Source: Candidatus Omnitrophota bacterium (GTDB lineage: Bacteria; Omnitrophota; Gorgyraeia; Gygaellales; Profunditerraquicolaceae). From it: a stretch of 44,357 bases of DNA. The stretch spans positions 1 through 44,357 of the forward strand of contig JAQUME010000003.1 of the NCBI GenBank assembly GCA_028718245.1. Direction: 5' to 3'. Position numbers and translations under genes: made by a program. Positions 40,301-44,357 of this stretch are shown in pieces. A model generated the notes under the pieces. The model was not told the DNA's origin, made no database searches, and saw only the letters and a program-made list of their open reading frames with translations. Positions within the stretch are counted from its first letter, which is position 1. Each line of letters opens with the position of its first letter.

Positions 40301-43300
40301 TTGCAAACGCGAGAGGAGAAAAAGGAATATATTTTACTGCTACAGGCCTGGAATGGGGGTCTTTATTGAAATATGGCAGTACAGAATTTGAGCCGGAAAT
40401 AGGCCAAGGCACCCGTTTTTCCAGTATTAATCCAGATGAGAAAGTGAGGATAGGCAATAGTGATTGGCAGAATCTTTCCCAAAACCAGATCCGGGGAGGA
40501 GGTATTAGCCATGTCGATAATACTGGTTTTATTATTAACGAATCCGGTAAATCTCTGCCCATTATAAGAAACTACGAGGTAAACAATAAAATAGTGACTC
40601 TGGGAATTACAGATGGCGGCTCGAATTCTACAAGCAGCGCGCAAATCAACGGCATCTTAAATGGAAAAGTTGTTTCATTTGTTAGTGCCGCGGATCCCAA
40701 AAAAATTCAGTTAAGCGCTGATAAGTTAATATATGACGAAACAGGGGTGGTGATAGGGCGTCAACTTATAGATCCTCTGGTCCGCGAAAAAAGCAATATT
40801 AAGATTACAACCGGGACTCAAGCCCTGGATAAACTGTATTACAACGGCAATGCCTTGATGATCAGCGGAACCAACGGTTATATAGATGCTGTTGGGTTTA
40901 AGCCAGTAGAACGCAATCCAAATTCTCCTGCTTTGACGGAAAAAGAAGGCCCTGTAGAGTCAAATTTAAAGGTGACAAATATCCCGGATGGCTTGAGATT
41001 CAGTTCCATAGGACAAGACCCGACAGGGGCTCCTCTTGTTGCAGAATTTGAATTGGATTGGGCAAGAAGCTCATTACGCTCTACCTGGCAAGAAGCAGGG
41101 GCGCAGAACTGGATAACTGAACAAACCGCTATATTTGGAGAAACCTGGCAGCCGCACCCAGGCATAGAAACCGGACTTGTTTATTTTCAGGAATATCCGG
41201 GCAAAGATGATAAGGTTTCTGTTTTACCCGCGGGCGGCGCAGCCGAATTCACTACAGATCAATATCTAGAGGGGTATAGAATCAAGGGGACATATTCCGG
41301 AGCAAAGACATTAGACAGGACTGCTTTGGCCGAGAGATTAACAGGGGCGATTCAAACACAATTAGGGATATTTCAAAAAGAAGCAGCTAAGGCAAGCGCT
41401 AACGGCCAAGACCCGTTAGCTTCTTTAGAAAAGCTCCAGGCAGATAAATCAAGAGGCATCGTATTCCAAAAAGAGGAATTACAAGATCTTATAAAAGGCG
41501 ATAAAACCATAGCCAGTATCGCTGCCGCGGCTTTTGAAAGAGAGAATGCGGGAAGATTAGAGCAAGGTATCAGCCAGAATTTTAAAATGTCAGCCACAAT
41601 GAGTTTGGCAGCCGGTTTCTACCCGTGGGTAAGCAGGGATGGAAGCATATACGGTGACAGCGTTGACATAAGAAGCGGCGTGAGCCTTGAGGGAGTCAGC
41701 TCTGCCGATTCTACCGTGATCGTTACCACTCATGATGGACGTAAAATAGATCTATCCCAGTCCGGCATGCCGGTCAGCTACAGCAGCGGACAATTCAGGG
41801 TTAATCCTGCGGATGGGCTTAACTGGTTTTCTTTCCCGCTTAATACCGGCGGCGGCGAGGCGCCAAAACGCGAAGGAAATGTAACCGTAAAAGCCACTGA
41901 GTCCCGGTTAGTAGATAATTATTCTTCCTCCAACGGCATACCTGTAAATGCCAGCCTGCCGCGGTATATAGGCAATCCTTTGCTTTATGGCCAGGACAAG
42001 GTGATCAACCTAAATCTGGGAGCAGCGCAGCCGAATGTGATGAGTTTTAAGGGATATGATTTTGAAGGAAAGGTTCCTTTTTATGTCGGCGGGGAATTGG
42101 TAGGAGTTGAGGGCAGATTAACATTTTATGAGGATGGCGAGAAGAAAGGCCAGCCCAATTTAAGCCAAATCAAGAGCGTAGAATATCAATATAATCAGCC
42201 GGGATTTTTAATTGAAAGAAGAGAAGGCGCCAGCCCTGTTTTTATTCCTGCTGTGCATCTGGCAGGAAGCACTTATACAAACATGAAATTGGGGGATGAA
42301 AACCCCAGGTTTGTCCCTGCCGGAGCAAATCCCGATATAAACAACTATCTTAAGGTAAGCGAACAGGCCTTTTTCTTCAAAAACGGCTTACAAATAGCGG
42401 ATGTCATTAATAAAAATGTTTATGATGCAAATTCAGGCCTATTTAAAATAAGCATTGATACCAAAGGTGCCCCGATCGACTTTTTCAGCCGAAATGAAGT
42501 TCCGCCTACCCAGCGCCAGGAGCCTAACTTTGATCAGTTTATGAAAGAATCCATTATGACAGCACTGGGCGCACAAATGTTATCCTTCGAAGGCAGCAGG
42601 TTACAATTAGCGGATTTAGTGACTCCTTCGCTGTTAGCGAGCCGGGTAGATGAACAGTACCATACATCTATGAATATACCAAACGCCTCGCAATACCGTG
42701 TAAGCGGATATGATAAAGACGGCAGGGTTTTGGGCTTTGCTTATACCGGCAGCGGTAAACTTGGTTTTGGCGCCGGATTCGGCAACGACCTTATTCCTTT
42801 AGCAGGCACACCCGGTTCGCATTTTAAAGTTGACAGCGGAGAGTTCCAGGTATACAGGGATAAGCCATTTATTTATGCCGGGAAAGAAATTTCAGGAGGA
42901 CTGGAAGAGAATTTTATCGGCCAGCGTTCTTTAACTTATTCCGGCAGCCAGCCGTACAATGTATATATAGATCCTGAATATGGGACCTTTGCCAGCGCCG
43001 GAACGCGTTACAGGGAAGAGCGCACCTTCAATGGAGAAGACATTGGTAATAATAAAATTTTTACCGGGATAAGCGTGGTAGAAGGCAAGCATAAGACATA
43101 CTTCGAGAGAGAGAATACAAACTGGTTGAAGCATGGAATACGAAATGAAACAGGCCTTGATTCAAGGACCTCTGAACTGGTAAACAACGGGAAACCTACC
43201 CTTACGCCCTTTAGCCGTAAAGAATATATAAGCTTAGAAAGGGAGGGGAATAAGATATCTTCAGATAGTTTTCTTGAAGGGATTGTCCGTTTAATGCCCG

Positions 43301-44357
43301 AGAAAGGAAGAGTGGATTTCGTAAATTATGCCGTTGATCATCTGTATTTGTTCCAGAATAAATATCTGGTAGGCAAAGGCAATTACTGGATGCCTCATTC
43401 GACATTTGAGTCATATGGCGGCGGAAGCGGGAGTGAGGTTAAGGCAGGCCCCAGCGATGCGTTTCAACGTCCGAATCAAGCAGGAGGGGTTACCTATACC
43501 GGAGACCGGTTAGCTTTTAATATAGATTGGCAGGGCACATCATTATCGCTGCCAACAGCCTATTTTTGGGCGCCTGGTTCAACTATAAGGTTAATGGCCG
43601 GAGACAGATTTGTCAGCAACATTGAGATTAACGACGCCAAGGGTTTGATCACATTCCAAAAAGAATCAAGCATAGTTGATGTAAGAGGAGATTCAACCAT
43701 ATTTTATGCGCAGCAAACATCTCCGGACGGCAAAACAGTAACAGTGCCTTTTTATGAATCCGGGCACTGGTCGAATGGGACCTCAACAGATGGCGTTTAC
43801 TCCCAAAGTCCCGCCCCTAAAGGTAATCCCCAAGCCGACCTCATTAAATATATTTACCAGGGAGAAATGAGCGGCCCGCTTGCGGTTAAGTTTACTCAAG
43901 ATGCCGTGGCTTACGGGATGATACCTCAAGAGGAAAGTTTCCGCTATCAGGGCTATCAGAAGCTTGTGAATAAGACAACCTTTGTTCCCGACGCGGAGAA
44001 AGGGTTTATTACCGGAAAAAGCAGAATTGTGCCTGATCTTGAGCAAAATCCGAACTCTTTAACTTTAGAAGCCAAGATACGCGGCGGCGGTTTTCGCCAA
44101 GGATGGAATTATATATATGGTAAAGAAAATAGCATTGTGGGTTGGGGTCCCATTATCACAGACGGAAAGATTGGCAATGTGGGTCCCAAATCTCCGCTGG
44201 GCCTGGCTTTATTAACCCGAGGGCTGGAAATCTCAGGGGTTAGAAAAGGAAGCAGTGGAGAAGCCGATACCTATAAAGTAGACGCGCAGACATTAGCTTA
44301 TAATTTTGGGAATAAAGCTATAAATTTTGACAACCATCTTTTGCAGTTTAACGGGGT
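37306..44357 (+). CDS. Giant exported protein with N-terminal C39-like papain-fold domain (partial, runs off window)
   Basis: An uninterrupted frame of 2350 codons to the right edge; the track omits it because no stop is present. ATG 37306 has AGG 8 bp upstream; ATG 37300 is the only alternative because an in-frame TAG ends at 37296. Residues 31-50 form a signal-anchor with AQA at a likely cleavage site after a long charged leader. Residues 130-260 resemble a C39-type cysteine peptidase: CGAKALYDFLAYKG (Cys 133), AEHYILVTRI (His 225), VYYADEH (Asp 241). A Tyr/Asn-rich stretch and a duplicated 46-residue module follow, then more than 1800 residues of beta-rich sequence without recognised domains. 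It is probably a cell-surface or secreted adhesin or toxin-like protein. Confidence 0.85.
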   Translation, partial: MHKNPEPKNQAESKPGPQEKTRFQSSFKAWIRIVAFIVVAVFLPEQAAQAVEYDWRVLWSKPGTLTSYSPNLIKDPRQLDIAVAVRNILKDISGKPVTAIKISPTLTINLEKPLNISKQRIEEIYNWLAGRPCGAKALYDFLAYKGVAAQEQDIAVMALTTDILSGVLKPEGNPKIIKSSLYALSRASEFFGAKLYPVKFDLKQGLTPKGAVPALPFIAHFKAEHYILVTRITDDRVYYADEHKEEFLPKDKFLDKFSGYALVSSVPEQAQLLSDKEAQGIKGANEYGYQEDTPEWNGDWGNYDYGFDDGSYEAAIAQDPYYNSAAFTNYNIPDTYGYNSNFNPPSISNYSNYNVNYNDAIAIAQNGGTISIPTPVGSTVFYNDSGMVKMEVYNDDLRTVNVSQVTDNLTIPLAQGTWDNNNNFSMHDIGAAGGNTFAASNFQNPLMNNTVNSNIAFDPNGPTIARVKNGETIGLSTPTGSLVLYQDNGITKMENYNDDLHTVSVSAVTDNLTIPQAGNMGNIIEDGSNKWAWKVVNKDIYVAQLDGGGNIGEFNPMGRRTLWGLFSGGFYQDVSGPFNPSIGDEAAQKILSTVYGPNVSSRLDDVDFSVGISGREGQVYLHTSGAPNPHYTVVSSSDKFDALSFAVNNPNGVSGREYFNPASGHILAETIGRGLFDSPNSTLSGIAPMGEAIGQSMYGQFTTTIDWNNGYVSFAGTKPDALLQVVNGAPQMTAAINSAWSRDNNGKLLEIAGPNGTSLNNVFLTPAKAFFVSGGGGPAKSSKELFDGVYSFDAQSFRGQGLDAIGIDPSRGGSFNFMGTRPHATLGDYVENITGSPTLYMVQTDRGLKERVLDNAQWMKINRGDGNLVIGAGANQPASLRFDGVAQGETISFRESASFLGGYKEILHKNVSPVQELVADYGLGRSSAKFTDGSHDLIGSDGTVKSFSSYGELINFLDNGQVAARSFFTEKPERDGPKDSGKQSERILNPVFANAHIKVANARGEKGIYFTATGLEWGSLLKYGSTEFEPEIGQGTRFSSINPDEKVRIGNSDWQNLSQNQIRGGGISHVDNTGFIINESGKSLPIIRNYEVNNKIVTLGITDGGSNSTSSAQINGILNGKVVSFVSAADPKKIQLSADKLIYDETGVVIGRQLIDPLVREKSNIKITTGTQALDKLYYNGNALMISGTNGYIDAVGFKPVERNPNSPALTEKEGPVESNLKVTNIPDGLRFSSIGQDPTGAPLVAEFELDWARSSLRSTWQEAGAQNWITEQTAIFGETWQPHPGIETGLVYFQEYPGKDDKVSVLPAGGAAEFTTDQYLEGYRIKGTYSGAKTLDRTALAERLTGAIQTQLGIFQKEAAKASANGQDPLASLEKLQADKSRGIVFQKEELQDLIKGDKTIASIAAAAFERENAGRLEQGISQNFKMSATMSLAAGFYPWVSRDGSIYGDSVDIRSGVSLEGVSSADSTVIVTTHDGRKIDLSQSGMPVSYSSGQFRVNPADGLNWFSFPLNTGGGEAPKREGNVTVKATESRLVDNYSSSNGIPVNASLPRYIGNPLLYGQDKVINLNLGAAQPNVMSFKGYDFEGKVPFYVGGELVGVEGRLTFYEDGEKKGQPNLSQIKSVEYQYNQPGFLIERREGASPVFIPAVHLAGSTYTNMKLGDENPRFVPAGANPDINNYLKVSEQAFFFKNGLQIADVINKNVYDANSGLFKISIDTKGAPIDFFSRNEVPPTQRQEPNFDQFMKESIMTALGAQMLSFEGSRLQLADLVTPSLLASRVDEQYHTSMNIPNASQYRVSGYDKDGRVLGFAYTGSGKLGFGAGFGNDLIPLAGTPGSHFKVDSGEFQVYRDKPFIYAGKEISGGLEENFIGQRSLTYSGSQPYNVYIDPEYGTFASAGTRYREERTFNGEDIGNNKIFTGISVVEGKHKTYFERENTNWLKHGIRNETGLDSRTSELVNNGKPTLTPFSRKEYISLEREGNKISSDSFLEGIVRLMPEKGRVDFVNYAVDHLYLFQNKYLVGKGNYWMPHSTFESYGGGSGSEVKAGPSDAFQRPNQAGGVTYTGDRLAFNIDWQGTSLSLPTAYFWAPGSTIRLMAGDRFVSNIEINDAKGLITFQKESSIVDVRGDSTIFYAQQTSPDGKTVTVPFYESGHWSNGTSTDGVYSQSPAPKGNPQADLIKYIYQGEMSGPLAVKFTQDAVAYGMIPQEESFRYQGYQKLVNKTTFVPDAEKGFITGKSRIVPDLEQNPNSLTLEAKIRGGGFRQGWNYIYGKENSIVGWGPIITDGKIGNVGPKSPLGLALLTRGLEISGVRKGSSGEADTYKVDAQTLAYNFGNKAINFDNHLLQFNG
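38410..38547 (+). repeat. Giant-protein module repeat, copy 1
   Basis: Encodes TISIPTPVGSTVFYND to NLTIPLA; matches copy 2 (38720-38856) at both protein and DNA level, including CAATGATGACCT versus TAATGATGACCT. Confidence 0.8.
38720..38856 (+). repeat. Giant-protein module repeat, copy 2
   Basis: Encodes TIGLSTPTGSLVLYQD to NLTIPQA. Shared core KMExYNDDLxTVxVSxVTDNLTIP, about 310 bp after copy 1 in the same frame. Confidence 0.8.

Noticed and set aside
40152-40562. Minus-strand ORFs within the giant gene, such as 136 aa here
   Set aside because: The plus frame is uninterrupted for 2350 codons and has coherent protein character; the minus ORFs have no ribosome-binding sites or domains.
1-44357. 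CRISPR arrays, prophage genes or integrase/att sites
   Set aside because: No regularly spaced direct repeats, cas genes, phage structural genes or tyrosine/serine recombinases were seen; the tRNA has no integrase beside it.

Overview
The window looks like chromosomal DNA of an uncultivated Gram-negative-type bacterium, most plausibly a member of Candidatus Omnitrophota. This is an inference from gene content: a secretin-based Tad/Flp pilus, pilins with KAQSTLEY-type (class III-like) signal peptides, clusters of radical SAM and U32-like enzymes, and a very large secreted protein. No rRNA or marker gene is present to prove it. Coding density is high and there is no CRISPR array or prophage.

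Region 1 (1-12.8 kb, plus strand) is a tightly packed, often overlapping gene set. It encodes a GT2 glycosyltransferase, a DegT-type sugar aminotransferase, two paralogous U32-like iron-sulfur proteins, a GT39-like membrane glycosyltransferase, one radical SAM/SPASM enzyme, two B12-binding radical SAM enzymes, a sulfatase-superfamily enzyme with Thr at the usual catalytic position, and a small methyltransferase. It reads as a pathway that builds or modifies a lipid, glycan or small molecule without oxygen; the product is unknown.

Region 2 (12.8-18.3 kb, minus strand) runs from a FIST-domain sensor through a GAF histidine kinase and a receiver-GGDDF response regulator to an O-antigen-ligase/polymerase-like membrane protein and a polyprenol-phosphate glycosyltransferase. 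A divergent promoter pair separates it from a tRNA-Glu(CTC) gene.

Region 3 (18.3-36.7 kb, plus strand) is a Tad/Flp pilus locus: a small membrane protein, a parvulin lipoprotein, CpaB, a secretin (CpaC) carrying a TonB-like C-terminal domain, a CpaE-CpaF fusion ATPase, a DUF192 protein, TadB, TadC, at least eight pilin-like proteins sharing the A/G-QxxxEY processing motif, TadE-like and TadG-like proteins, and three further secreted proteins, one a pilin fused to a coiled coil. The locus is interrupted after the DUF192 gene by a RAYT-type Y1 transposase between long inverted repeats, and then by an HTH/transposase-like gene. The pilin half has its own promoter, a candidate c-di-GMP-I riboswitch and an intrinsic terminator.

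Region 4 (36.7-44.4 kb) starts with an intergenic stretch holding a solitary copy of the RAYT repeat, hairpins, a strong promoter and a clear c-di-GMP-I riboswitch. This leads into a reading frame of at least 2350 codons that runs off the window. It encodes a giant exported protein with an N-terminal C39-like papain-fold domain. The two riboswitches, and the GGDDF regulator in region 2, suggest that pilus subunits and the giant surface protein are co-regulated by cyclic dinucleotide. That link is inferred, not shown.
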